Shown: piece after piece, positions 41,334 to 50,880 of the stretch | How positions within the stretch are numbered: position 1 is the first letter of the stretch | Layout of the letters: each line of letters begins with the position of its first letter | NCBI RefSeq assembly: GCF_004923295.1 | Contig: NZ_CP039638.1 | Location: 124,001 to 188,000, forward strand | DNA from: Azospirillum sp. TSH100 | Lineage (GTDB): Bacteria > Pseudomonadota > Alphaproteobacteria > Azospirillales > Azospirillaceae | Direction: 5' to 3' | Length of the DNA: 64,000 bases | Made by a program: the position numbers and the translations under genes | Notes under the pieces: model-generated | Seen by the model: the letters and a program-made list of their open reading frames with translations, nothing else | Told to the model about the DNA's origin: nothing | Database searches by the model: none

Positions 41334-41346
41334 CATCCCGAACCGT

Positions 41347-42942
41347 TCACTCCGCCGCGATGGTCGCCGGCGCGGCTTCCTCGGCCGGCACGGTGCGGAT
41401 CAGGTGGTCGAAGGCAGCCAGCGCAGCCTTGGCACCCTCGCCCATGGCGATGACGATCTGCTTGAACGGCACCGTCGTCGCATCGCCGGCGGCGAACACG
41501 CCGGGCAGCGAGGTCTGGCCGCGGTTGTCCACCTCGATCTCGCCGCGCGGGGTCAGGGCCAGCGTGCCCTTCAGCCATTCGGTGTTCGGCACCAGACCGA
41601 TCTGCACGAAGATGCCTTCCAGATCGACTCGCTTCAGCTCGCCGCCGACGCGGTCCTTGTAGGACAGGCCGACGACCTTGTTGCCGTCGCCATGCACCTC
41701 GGTGGTCTGGGCCGAGACGACGACGGTGACGTTGGGCAGGCTGTGCAGCTTGCGTTGCAACACCGCGTCGGCGCGCAGCTGGCTGTCGAACTCGATCAGC
41801 GTGACGTGCGAGACGATGCCGGCGAGGTCGATCGCCGCCTCGACACCGGAGTTGCCGCCGCCGATCACCGCCACGCGCTTGCCCTTGAACAGCGGACCGT
41901 CGCAGTGCGGGCAGTAGGCGACACCCTTGTTGCGGTATTCCGACTCGCCCGGGACATTCATCGAGCGCCAGCGGGCGCCGGTCGACAGCACCACTGTGCG
42001 TGACTTGAGCGAGGCGCCGTTCGCCAGCTTCACCTCGATCAGGCCGCCTTCCTGGCTGGCCGGGATCAGGGCGGTGGCGGTCTGCAGGTTCATCACGTCG
42101 ACCTCATAGTCCTTGACGTGCTGTTCGAGCGCCGCGGCCAGCTTCGGCCCCTCGGTGTGGGAGACCGAGATGAAGTTCTCGATCGCCATGGTGTCGAGCA
42201 CCTGACCGCCGAACCGCTCGGCCGCCACGCCGGTGCGGATGCCCTTGCGGGCGGCGTAGATGGCGGCGGCGGCGCCGGCCGGGCCGCCGCCGATCACCAG
42301 CACCTCGAACGGGGCCTTGGTCTTGATCTTCTCGGCGGCGCGGGCGACGGCGCCGGTGTCCAGCTTGGCGACGATCTGCGCCACGTCCATCCGGCCCTGG
42401 GCGAAGGGCTCGCCGTTCAGGAAGACGGTGGGGACGGCCATCACCTGGCGCTGCTCGACCTCCTGCTGGAACAGTGCGCCGTCGATGGCGACATGCTTGA
42501 TCCGCGGGTTCAGCGCGCTCATCAGGTTCAGCGCCTGGACGACGTCGGGGCAGTTCTGGCAGGTCAGCGAGAAATAGGTCTCGAAGCGGAAATCGCCGTC
42601 CAGGGTGCGGATCTGCTCAAGCAGCTCCTCGGACTCCTTCGACGGATGGCCGCCGACCTGGAGCAGGGCCAGGACCAGCGAGTTGAACTCGTGCCCCATC
42701 GGCAGGCCGGCGAAGGTGACGCCGATGTCGCTGCCGTCGCGGATGATGGCGAAGGAGGGCTTGCGGCTGTCGGCGCCGTTGCGGTCGAGCGTGATTTTGT
42801 CCGACAGCGACGCGATGTCTTCCAGCAGGCCCAGCATCTCCTGCGACTTCGCCCCGCCGTCCAGCGACGCCACCAGCGTGATCGGGTTGGTGATGCGCTC
42901 CAGATAGGCCTTCAACTGCGTCTTCAGATTGGCGTCCAGCAT
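41347..42942 (-). CDS. ahpF: alkyl hydroperoxide reductase subunit F
   Basis: A 531-residue flavoprotein that passes electrons from NADH to AhpC. The N-terminal tandem thioredoxin-fold domain has the redox pair C128-Q-N-C131; the FAD site VLVIGGGPAGAAAA begins near 215; the thioredoxin-reductase-like C-terminal half has C344-P-H-C347. The ATG at 42942 is chosen from family length and a GGGA ten bases upstream; the open frame extending upstream runs into a dispersed repeat. Although ahpC is upstream on the same strand, 424 bases with a repeat and a hairpin separate the two genes. Confidence 0.95.
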   Translation of the reverse strand: MLDANLKTQLKAYLERITNPITLVASLDGGAKSQEMLGLLEDIASLSDKITLDRNGADSRKPSFAIIRDGSDIGVTFAGLPMGHEFNSLVLALLQVGGHPSKESEELLEQIRTLDGDFRFETYFSLTCQNCPDVVQALNLMSALNPRIKHVAIDGALFQQEVEQRQVMAVPTVFLNGEPFAQGRMDVAQIVAKLDTGAVARAAEKIKTKAPFEVLVIGGGPAGAAAAIYAARKGIRTGVAAERFGGQVLDTMAIENFISVSHTEGPKLAAALEQHVKDYEVDVMNLQTATALIPASQEGGLIEVKLANGASLKSRTVVLSTGARWRSMNVPGESEYRNKGVAYCPHCDGPLFKGKRVAVIGGGNSGVEAAIDLAGIVSHVTLIEFDSQLRADAVLQRKLHSLPNVTVVVSAQTTEVHGDGNKVVGLSYKDRVGGELKRVDLEGIFVQIGLVPNTEWLKGTLALTPRGEIEVDNRGQTSLPGVFAAGDATTVPFKQIVIAMGEGAKAALAAFDHLIRTVPAEEAAPATIAAE

Positions 42943-43082
42943 GGCTTTCGTTCCCAACGTCTCGTGTCCGGGGCGGATCGCCTGCGCATCGTAGCGGCGG
43001 TCCGGGCGGAGAAAATGGTGGCCCGAGCAGGAAGAGCCGGTCGGGCGGGCGGTCTGGTTTTGAAACAGCGAAGAGGTCCGAA

Positions 43083-43197
43083 CGTCATCGTCCTCCCCGC
43101 GCAGGCGGGGATCCAGGCTTTGAAAGGGCTTTGAAAAGACTGCGACAAAGAGCGCGCCTGGGTGCCCGCCTTCGCGGGGATGGGGAAACCGGTGACG
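43083..43197. repeat. dispersed intergenic repeat with inverted palindromic ends
   Basis: The left end CGTCATCG-TCCTCCCCGC-GCAG-GCGGGGATCCAG and right end CTGGGTGCCC-GCC-TTC-GCGGGGATG are inverted copies of one motif flanking about 40 bases (AAAGGGCTTTGAAAAGACTG). The motif is the kind widespread between genes of alphaproteobacteria, whose translation gives VIPAQAGIQ-like strings. Its presence splits ahpC from ahpF. Confidence 0.65.
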
Positions 43198-43315
43198 GAT
43201 CCTGATATGACGTAACCTGACAGCGGGGAGGCTTTGAAAGCCGACCCGCAAAACCCTGCCTTGCGGCCGGTCCGGCCGATCAAGGGTACTGTTCGCAAAC
43301 CCGCCGGGGCGGGGT

Positions 43316-43339
43316 GGGGGCCGGCCGGAACCGGCCCCC
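43316..43339 (-). terminator. hairpin after ahpC
   Basis: GGGGGCCGG and CCGGCCCCC with a six-base loop, 27 bases beyond the ahpC stop. No T-run follows on the minus strand, so it may stabilise the abundant ahpC mRNA or end transcription only partly. Confidence 0.5.
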
Positions 43340-43366
43340 GATCCGAGAGTTCCCTAAGGGGAAAGC

Positions 43367-43930
43367 TTAGATCTTGCCGACGAGGTCGAGCGACGGGGCG
43401 AGGGTCTTCTCGCCTTCCTGCCACTTGGCCGGGCAGACCTCGCCCGGGTGGGCGGCGACGTACTGGACGGCCTTGATCTTGCGCAGCAGCTCCTTGGCGT
43501 CGCGGCCGACACCGCCGGCGGTGATCTCGACGATCTGGATCTTGCCGTCCGGGTCGACGACGAAGGTGCCGCGGTCGGCCAGACCGGCTTCCTCGATCAG
43601 GACCTCGAAGTTGCGGCTGATCGCCAGCGTCGGGTCGGCCAGCATGGTGTACTGGATCTTGCCGATGGCCGGCGAGGTGTCGTGCCAGGCCTTGTGGCAG
43701 AAGTGGGTGTCGGTCGAGACGCTGTAGATCTCGACGCCCAGCTTCTGGAACTCGGCGTAGTTGTCGGCCAGGTCTTCCAGCTCCGTCGGGCAGACGAAGG
43801 TGAAGTCGGCCGGGTAGAAGAACACGACCGACCACTTGCCCTTCAGGTCGGCGTCGGTCACGTCGATGAACTTGCCATTCTTGAAGGCCTTGGCGGCGAA
43901 GGGCTTAATCTCGCTGTTGATCAAAGACAT
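43367..43930 (-). CDS. ahpC: alkyl hydroperoxide reductase subunit C (2-Cys peroxiredoxin)
   Basis: A 187-residue peroxidase that reduces H2O2 and organic peroxides. The peroxidatic cysteine is C47 (DFTFVCPTE) and the resolving one C166 (HPGEVCPAKW), the same arrangement as E. coli AhpC. The ATG at 43930 has GGAG seven bases upstream. It is divergent from oxyR with a 250-base gap, so OxyR control is likely. AhpF, encoded next on the same strand, recycles it. Confidence 0.96.
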   Translation of the reverse strand: MSLINSEIKPFAAKAFKNGKFIDVTDADLKGKWSVVFFYPADFTFVCPTELEDLADNYAEFQKLGVEIYSVSTDTHFCHKAWHDTSPAIGKIQYTMLADPTLAISRNFEVLIEEAGLADRGTFVVDPDGKIQIVEITAGGVGRDAKELLRKIKAVQYVAAHPGEVCPAKWQEGEKTLAPSLDLVGKI

Positions 43931-44180
43931 TTGTGTTCTCCGATGGAGTGCGATGGTTGGTTGTCGCCCCAATCCCTGGACGCTGGCCCCGGCTGCTGGC
44001 CGTGACATGCCCGACTTAGTGCGGCGCACCGGGTCGAACAAGGGGGCCTGTCCTGTGGCCGGGGAGCGGGGCGATGTTCCCGTGTCCCGTTGACCCGTGG
44101 AGGAATACGGGAAATCTGTTATCAAGAGAAGTAGAAAATACCAATTGAATTGATCGATAAATCCGATTACATAACCGGGC
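43931..44180. promoter_or_regulatory. divergent ahpC / oxyR control region
   Basis: A 250-base gap that is markedly AT-rich over about 44100-44170. Likely promoters of both genes and OxyR sites lie here. I see an inverted pair TTATC...GATAA around 44118-44161 but no full four-part OxyR motif that I would assert. No small gene is seen. Confidence 0.5.
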
Positions 44181-45092
44181 ATGAAACCGCTCCCCACCCT
44201 GCGCCAGCTCCGCTATCTCGTCGCCGTCGTCGACCGCTGCCATTTCGGGCAGGCGGCGGAGGACTGCCTCGTCAGCCAGTCGACGCTGAGCGCCGGCTTG
44301 CAGGAGCTGGAAGACCTGCTGGGCGCCACGCTGGTGGAGCGCACGCGCCGTTCCGTGCTGCCGACCCCGCTCGGCCGCGACATCGCGGAGCGGGCGCGGC
44401 AATTGCTGAAGGGGGCGGAGGAACTGGTGGACATCACCCGCTCGGCCGCCGACCCGATGTCGGGTGCCCTGCATCTGGGGGTGATCCCGACCATCGGCCC
44501 CTTCCTGATCCCCCGCGTCATGCCGGCCCTGCGCGAGACCTTCCCGCGCCTGCGGCTCTACCTGCGCGAGGATCAGACGGCACGGCTGCTGGAGCAGCTG
44601 AACGCCGGCAAGCTGGACGCGGCGTTGCTGGCCCTGCCCTATCCGATGGGCGACCTGGAGACGGAGGACATCGCGGAGGACCGTTTCTCCTTCGTCTGCC
44701 CCACCGGCCATCGGCTGGGCGGCGGCGATCCGGCGCAGCCGGTGACGGTGCCGTCGGAGGATCTGCTGCTGCTGGAGGACGGGCACTGCCTGCGCGACCA
44801 CGCCATGGCCGCCTGCGCCCTGGACAGCACGCCGCACAACACCGCCTTCCAGGGCACCAGCCTGCACACGCTCGTGCAGATGGTGGCGAACGGGCTGGGG
44901 GTGACGCTGCTGCCGCAGATGGCGGTCGATTCGGGCATCCTGCGCGGGCTGGATCTGGCGGTGCGCCCGTTGGCCGCCGACCGGCCGGGGCGGCGGATCG
45001 CGCTGGCCTGGAGGAAGACCTCGGGACGGAAGGAGACCTTCCAGCGGCTGGCCGAGGCGCTGAGGGCGGAGATGGCGCCGAAGGGGGACTGA
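44181..45092 (+). CDS. oxyR: hydrogen peroxide-sensing LysR-type regulator OxyR
   Basis: A 303-residue LysR-family activator. The N-terminal winged helix (LRQLRYLVAVVDRCHFGQAA, VSQSTLSAGLQELED) is followed by the sensor domain. Both redox cysteines are in place, C203 in LLEDGHCLRDH and C212 in MAAC, nine residues apart as in E. coli OxyR (C199 and C208); together with TSLHTLVQMVANGLGVTLLP this separates it from other LysR proteins. Oxidation should join the cysteines and activate ahpC and probably other peroxide genes. It is divergent from ahpC. Confidence 0.95.
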   Translation: MKPLPTLRQLRYLVAVVDRCHFGQAAEDCLVSQSTLSAGLQELEDLLGATLVERTRRSVLPTPLGRDIAERARQLLKGAEELVDITRSAADPMSGALHLGVIPTIGPFLIPRVMPALRETFPRLRLYLREDQTARLLEQLNAGKLDAALLALPYPMGDLETEDIAEDRFSFVCPTGHRLGGGDPAQPVTVPSEDLLLLEDGHCLRDHAMAACALDSTPHNTAFQGTSLHTLVQMVANGLGVTLLPQMAVDSGILRGLDLAVRPLAADRPGRRIALAWRKTSGRKETFQRLAEALRAEMAPKGD

Positions 45093-45204
45093 GCGGGCTG
45101 TCCGGGGAGCAGGCGAGAAAGAATCGCTTGGTCCTGCGGGTGCGAGGTGGTTTAAACGGAACGGTTTTTCACCCGCCCATGCCTTTTCCGGGACACACAG
45201 CGTC

Positions 45205-46119
45205 ATGTCCACCGCCATTGCTGATAGCGCTTTCGCCCCTGGCCCCCTGTTCGACCGCGTCGCCATCATCGGCATCGGCCTGATCGGCTCCTCCCTGGCG
45301 CGGGCGCTGGCGGAGTATGGCATCGCGCGGCAGGTGGTCTGCGCCGACCGCAGTGCCGAGGCCTGCGCCAAGGCACTGGAGCTCGGCATCGTGGCGGAGG
45401 CCTCGACCGATCCGGCACTGGTCCTGGCTGGCGCCGATCTGGTGGTGCTGGCGACTCCGGTCGGCAGCTATGCCGCGGTGGGCGAGGCGATCGGGCCGCT
45501 GCTGAAGCGGGGAACCATCGTCACCGACGTCGGCTCGGTCAAGCAGGCGGCACTGCGCGACATCGGGCCGCACCTGCCCGACGGCGTTCCTCTGATCCCC
45601 GGCCACCCGGTGGCGGGCACCGAGCATTCCGGTCCTGAAGCCGGCTTCGCCACCCTGTTCCAAGGCCGCTGGTGCATCCTGACCCCGCCGACCGGCAGCG
45701 ACCGCCAGGCGCTGGAGCGGGTGACGGAACTGTGGCGCCGTGTCGGCTCCACCGTGGAGATCATGGAGGCCAGCCACCATGACCGGGTGCTGGCCATCAC
45801 TTCGCACCTGCCGCACCTGATCGCCTACACCATCGTCGGCACCGCGTCGGACCTGGAGGAGGACACCAAGTCCGAGGTCATCAAGTTCTCGGCCGGCGGC
45901 TTCCGCGACTTCACCCGCATCGCCGCCAGCGATCCGGTGATGTGGCGCGACATCTTCCTGAACAACCGCGAGGCGGTTCTGGAGATTTTGCAGCGCTTCA
46001 CCGAGGATCTGACGGCGCTGCAACGCTCCATCCGCTGGGGCGAGGGCGAGCAGTTGCAGGATCACTTCACCAAGACGCGCGCCGTGCGCCGCGGGATCAT
46101 CGACGCCAAGCAGGCTTAA
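45205..46119 (+). CDS. tyrC: prephenate/arogenate dehydrogenase
   Basis: A 304-residue NAD(P)-dependent dehydrogenase of tyrosine synthesis. The Rossmann motif is IIGIGLIGSS (21-30); the catalytic stretch IPGHPVAGTEHSG (131-143) contains H134 and H141, and ITSHLPHLIAY follows near 203. It lacks the chorismate mutase domain of enteric TyrA and an ACT domain, as in the cyclohexadienyl dehydrogenases of many alphaproteobacteria. Substrate choice between prephenate and arogenate is open, hence tyrC rather than tyrA. No other aromatic amino acid gene is adjacent; it follows oxyR by 112 bases. Confidence 0.9.
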   Translation: MSTAIADSAFAPGPLFDRVAIIGIGLIGSSLARALAEYGIARQVVCADRSAEACAKALELGIVAEASTDPALVLAGADLVVLATPVGSYAAVGEAIGPLLKRGTIVTDVGSVKQAALRDIGPHLPDGVPLIPGHPVAGTEHSGPEAGFATLFQGRWCILTPPTGSDRQALERVTELWRRVGSTVEIMEASHHDRVLAITSHLPHLIAYTIVGTASDLEEDTKSEVIKFSAGGFRDFTRIAASDPVMWRDIFLNNREAVLEILQRFTEDLTALQRSIRWGEGEQLQDHFTKTRAVRRGIIDAKQA

Positions 46120-46128
46120 AGCCATCAC

Positions 46129-46203
46129 TCCCCCGCCTTCGCGCAAACTTCGTTTGCGCTGACGCGACAGGCAGACCTGCGGTCCGCCGATAGCGGGGAG
46201 AGA
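46129..46203. repeat. two-hairpin intergenic palindromic repeat, copy 2
   Basis: GCGCAAAC-TTC-GTTTGCGC (46141-46159), the TGACGCGACA linker, then GGCAGACC-TGC-GGTCCGCC (46170-46188; one A-C mismatch) and the closing arm GCGGGGAGAG. It is nearly identical to copy 1 at 19557-19640 and in the same orientation. Here it lies between the convergent tyrC and chemoreceptor 3 genes. Confidence 0.75.
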
Positions 46204-46234
46204 GGGAAATCCTCTGCGGATTCGGTTCTGCCGG

Positions 46235-47932
46235 TTACGACGCCCGCAGCGCCCCCAGGAAGCCGTCGACCTCCTGGCGCATCCGCCCGGCATCGTCCGT
46301 CACCGTGTCGACCGAACGCACCATCACGCCGCTGGCCTGTTCGGCGGACGCGGCGGCGGCGGTGACGGCGGCGATGTTGTCGGAGACGCTGCGGGTGCCG
46401 TCGGCGGCGTCCTGGATGTTGGCGGCGATCTCGCCCACCGCGGCGGTCTGCTGTTCGACCGCGGCGGCGACCTCGGACGATATTTCGTTCAGGCGGGCGA
46501 TGGTGCGGGTCACCGCCCCGATGGTGTCGACGGCGGTGCCGGACGCATTCTGGATCTCGGCGATGCGCGCCTGGATCTCGGCGGTCGCCTTGGCGGTCTG
46601 GCCGGCGAGTTGCTTCACCTCGCTCGCCACGACGGCGAAGCCCTTGCCGGCCTCGCCGGCGCGGGCGGCCTCGATGGTGGCGTTCAGCGCCAGCAGGTTG
46701 GTCTGGCCGGCGATGCCGGAAATCATGTCGACCACCTTGCCGATCTCCTCCGCCGCCTCGGCGAGGCTGCCCATCACGGCGGTGCTGCGTTCGGCGTCGC
46801 GGGTGGCGTCGGCGGCGATGCCGGCGGAATCGGCGACCAGACGGGCGATGCCGGCGAAGCTGGCCGACAGTTCGGCGGTGGCGGCGGCGACGCTGTCGAC
46901 ATTGGCCGAGGCCCGGCCTGCGGCCGACGACACCGCGTCGGAATGGCGCGCCGTCTCGGCGGCACCCTCCGCCATGGCGGATGATGCGGCGGCCATCTCG
47001 GCGGTGGAGGCTGACAGCGCTTCGACAAGGCGCTTCACCGTCGCCTCGAAGCCGTCGGCCAGGGTGCGCAGCTCGCGGCGGCGCTCCTCGGCGGCGGCGG
47101 TCTTCAGCCGTTCCTGTTCCTGCTGGAGGCGCTCGGTGTCGAGCATGGTGTCGCGGAAGACCCGGGCGGCGGTCGCCATGCGGCCGATCTCGTCGCGGCG
47201 GCCCTCCTCGAAACTGGCGCTGAAGTCGCGTGCTGCCAGCCGTTCCAAAGCGCTTGCCACGTCGAGGATCGGGCGGGAGATGCCGCGCACCAGCACAGCA
47301 CCGAAACCGAGCGCCAGCAGGGTGCACAGCGTCACCCCGCCCAGCACCATCCCATGGGCGTTGGCGTAGACCTCCGCCCCCTGGTCGGCGACGGTGCCGG
47401 CATCGGCCATGGTGCCTTCGACCAGCGCGTCCAAAGCCTCCTGCACGCGGGCGAAGGCGACGGCGCTTGGGCGTTTGAAGACGCTGACCGCGGATTGGGC
47501 GTTGCCGTCGCGCGCCTGACTGCGCACCCGGTCGGCCGCGGCGGCATAGGCGGTCCAGGCCTCGTCGAAGGCGGTCAGCCGGGCCGCGCCCTCGCCGCCG
47601 GTGAAGCGGGCTCCCGCGGCCTGACGGCGGGCCGCGACCTCGGTCACCGCGTCGGTCCAGCCCTTTTCCGCCTGGTTCACCTGCATCTCGTTGGTGGCGA
47701 GCGCATAGGCGGCTTCGGCGATGCGGTGGCTCTGGGCGGCAGAGGTCAGCTGACCGGCCAGCTGGGTCGCCGGCAGCGAGCGGCTGCGCATGGTTTCGGC
47801 GGCATTGTTTAGGATTTCAAGCCGGCTGAGGGTGAAAAGCCCGAAGGCACCGGCCATCACCACAGTGCCGAGCACCGCGATGATGATCTTGGCGCGGATG
47901 GTCAACTGCCCGAATGCTTGAATTTTAGCCAT
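46235..47932 (-). CDS. methyl-accepting chemotaxis protein, four-helix-bundle-type sensor
   Basis: A 565-residue chemoreceptor. The ATG at 47932 (MAKIQAFGQLTIRAKIIIAV) is chosen; a longer frame would add 48 unlikely residues. Membrane helices at about 15-35 and near 190-212 enclose a helical periplasmic domain of about 155 residues (TRANSDUCER-type four-helix bundle; TMRSRSLPATQLAGQL region). HAMP follows, then the signalling domain with the regular tip sequence QTNLLALNATIEAARAGEAG. Unlike receptors 1 and 2 it has no Cache or PAS domain. The neighbours give no hint of the ligand. Confidence 0.9.
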   Translation of the reverse strand: MAKIQAFGQLTIRAKIIIAVLGTVVMAGAFGLFTLSRLEILNNAAETMRSRSLPATQLAGQLTSAAQSHRIAEAAYALATNEMQVNQAEKGWTDAVTEVAARRQAAGARFTGGEGAARLTAFDEAWTAYAAAADRVRSQARDGNAQSAVSVFKRPSAVAFARVQEALDALVEGTMADAGTVADQGAEVYANAHGMVLGGVTLCTLLALGFGAVLVRGISRPILDVASALERLAARDFSASFEEGRRDEIGRMATAARVFRDTMLDTERLQQEQERLKTAAAEERRRELRTLADGFEATVKRLVEALSASTAEMAAASSAMAEGAAETARHSDAVSSAAGRASANVDSVAAATAELSASFAGIARLVADSAGIAADATRDAERSTAVMGSLAEAAEEIGKVVDMISGIAGQTNLLALNATIEAARAGEAGKGFAVVASEVKQLAGQTAKATAEIQARIAEIQNASGTAVDTIGAVTRTIARLNEISSEVAAAVEQQTAAVGEIAANIQDAADGTRSVSDNIAAVTAAAASAEQASGVMVRSVDTVTDDAGRMRQEVDGFLGALRAS

Positions 47933-48114
47933 ATTGCCCGCATCCCCGCCAAACTTACGGAAAGGACCTTTTCCACCCGAAGGTATTGTCCGACCCTTAA
48001 TCTTACTAATCCGAATGTTTAAAATTATCAACGCGGAAGGTGAGTGAATTGCTTGGAAATTCTGCGGATCGGCCAAAGGTCACAGCGGGGATTTCGGCAG
48101 TTGGGCCTGAAAAC

Positions 48115-48153
48115 GAAACGGCCGCCGCACCCGGCTGGTGCGGCGGCCGTTTC
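48115..48153 (-). terminator. strong terminator after the DJ-1/PfpI gene
   Basis: A perfect 17-base stem, GAAACGGCCGCCGCACC with GGTGCGGCGGCCGTTTC, around a five-base loop CGGCT, 22 bases beyond the DJ-1/PfpI stop; on the minus strand GTTTTC follows. Confidence 0.85.
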
Positions 48154-48174
48154 GGGACCGGCTGAGGATGGAGA

Positions 48175-48738
48175 TCAGGCGGCCTTGCGAACGGAACCCA
48201 GTTCGGTGAACAGCTTCACCACGGCTTCGACGAACTCGTTCAGCTGGTCCTGGCCCAGCGCCGAGACCGTGATGTCATCGACGACCAGAGCCTCGTCGCT
48301 GATCCGGCCGCCGGCGGCGGTCAGGTCGGCGCGGTAGGCTTCCGGGGCGGCCAGCAGGCGGCCGCGCAGCTTGCCGGGGATGGCGAGCAGCTGGATGCCC
48401 TGGTCGATGGCGGCGATCGGCTTGCCGGCATCCAGGAAGTGGCCGACGATGCGGCGGGTGTGGGCCGACTGCTGCAGCTTCGCCACGCTGCGCTCACCGC
48501 CCGGCAGCAGCAGCATGTCGAAGTCGGCGCCCAGCGCCTCGCTCAGATGCTTGTCCACCGGGAAGTAATGGCCCCAGGACTTGCCGTGCCAACCGTTGAC
48601 CAGACCCGTCTCGGTGGAGATGGTACGCAGCGTGGCGCCGGTCTTGATCAGGGCGCGTTGCGGCTCGGTCATCTCCGCTTCTTCGAAGCCGTTGGAGACG
48701 AGGATGGCGATGGACTTTCCTGCGAGCGATTGATCCAT
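48175..48738 (-). CDS. DJ-1/PfpI superfamily protein lacking the nucleophile cysteine
   Basis: A 187-residue cytosolic protein. The ATG at 48738 follows AAAGGA about ten bases upstream; an in-frame frame up to 49191 has no support. Family features: N-terminal IAILVSNGFEEAEM with E19/E20, DMLLLPGGERSV near 74-85 and a C-terminal KLFTEL helix. The nucleophile elbow, normally A-I-C-H-G, reads AAIDQGIQLL: D112 and Q113 replace Cys and His. PfpI/YhbO-type hydrolase or glyoxalase chemistry through Cys is therefore unlikely; a binding or chaperone-like role is possible. It is a single-gene unit with its own terminator. Confidence 0.85.
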   Translation of the reverse strand: MDQSLAGKSIAILVSNGFEEAEMTEPQRALIKTGATLRTISTETGLVNGWHGKSWGHYFPVDKHLSEALGADFDMLLLPGGERSVAKLQQSAHTRRIVGHFLDAGKPIAAIDQGIQLLAIPGKLRGRLLAAPEAYRADLTAAGGRISDEALVVDDITVSALGQDQLNEFVEAVVKLFTELGSVRKAA

Positions 48739-49191
48739 ACTGTCTTGTCCTTTCATCGTTTCACCAAAGAACGCCAGGGCATCTCCGATGGCATGTCTGC
48801 CTGGGGAGAACCCGCCGGGGGCAGGGGGCAGGGGGGAAACGGTCATCGCCGCGCACGGGAATGCGCGGCGGCCAGTTCCGCCCGCCGGGACCCCGAGGTC
48901 GGGTGCCGGCGTGTGGGACCTTACGTCCCGGATCGGTTTGTTTTCAGCATGCGGACTTAATTGGTCCCGATGCGTTTCCAAGTCAACAAGGGATTCCGCG
49001 CCGCACCCAAGCATGCAGCGCTGCGGAATCCGTGGGAAACGGTCGATTCGGCTGCATTTTCCAGCCCAGTTCAAGACTTTCGACCCAACCGGACCGTACC
49101 ACCGGTTGACGTCGCGCAGAGCTGCCATACCACAGGGGCGTGGCTTTACCGACGGATTGTTCCCAAAGAACTGCCACCGGATGGTCCGCAC
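48739..49191. other. long gene-free stretch between the DJ-1/PfpI gene and aceA
   Basis: About 450 bases without a supported gene. It must carry the DJ-1/PfpI promoter. The section around 48973-49041 has two nested inverted repeats, annotated separately. Short open frames here lack ribosome sites and codon bias. Confidence 0.5.
48973..49041. other. nested inverted repeats, possible structured RNA
   Basis: CGTTTCC (48973-48979) pairs with GGAAACG (49035-49041), and inside it GGATTCCGC (48991-48999) pairs with GCGGAATCC (49023-49031). The arrangement makes one extended stem with an internal loop and a 23-base apical region. It is far from both neighbouring starts and could be a small RNA, a leader element or a protein site. 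Confidence 0.4.
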
Positions 49192-49225
49192 ATAAAAAAG
49201 CGGCCGGGGGGAAGGCCCCCGGCCG
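49192..49225 (-). terminator. intrinsic terminator of aceA
   Basis: On the minus strand CGGCCGGGGG pairs with CCCCCGGCCG around a five-base loop and is followed by CTTTTTTATG, about 85 bases after the aceA stop. Confidence 0.9.
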
Positions 49226-49310
49226 TCGGCAAGTCAAAGCATCAGCCGTTCGATAAAGATCCAGCTCGCACACTGGATCACGGACCAATCCCAGTGATCG
49301 GAACCTGCGA

Positions 49311-50588
<1,278 letters not shown>

Positions 50589-50880
50589 GGGTCAGGTTCC
50601 TTTTGTCCGGTGCGCCCGGTCGATCGGGGCGGAACTGGGGTCTCGGGGCGGGCCTTATGTCGGTCCCGGAACCGGTTGCGGGCAGTGGCGTTTCCTCCCG
50701 CCCTTGCTCTGCCGTCCGGTGTCTTCGGGGCCGCTTGCGCTTTACAGCGCGGCCGTGGATCAAGACTTAAACCCGGCCCGAGTGCGTTGCAATAAGCCCT
50801 TGTTTGTAAAAAGGTCCGTTTGTAAACTGCCGTCTTCACAAAGCTGTAAATCGGTAAATCTTGTAAAGCGGAGAGGCGCG
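50589..50880. promoter_or_regulatory. divergent aceA / regulator control region with TGTAAA repeats
   Basis: The sequence TGTAAA occurs four times on the plus strand (50805-50810, 50821-50826, 50845-50850 and 50862-50867), the first two as TTTGTAAA, plus GGTAAA at 50853-50858. RamB of Corynebacterium recognises a TTTGCAAA-type core, so these are candidate sites for the divergent regulator. The repeats lie just upstream of the regulator start, which suggests autoregulation as well as control of aceA. Confidence 0.6.

Larger units (their letters stand above)
42943..43366. other. ahpC-ahpF intergenic region with dispersed repeat
   Basis: A 424-base stretch without a gene. It holds a pair of inverted GC-rich palindromes (43083-43197) and a hairpin close to the ahpC end (43316-43339). 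The ahpF promoter is probably between 42943 and 43080. Open frames across it encode the Pro-Ala-Gly strings typical of translated intergenic repeats and are not genes. Confidence 0.6.

Noticed and set aside
42943..43251. N-terminal extension of AhpF
   Set aside because: The extension runs through the dispersed palindromic repeat and does not match AhpF; the ATG at 42942 gives usual length.
19557..46203. CRISPR array or mobile element suggested by repeated palindromes
   Set aside because: The three copies are kilobases apart, intergenic and differently oriented; there are no spacers, cas genes, transposase or target duplications.
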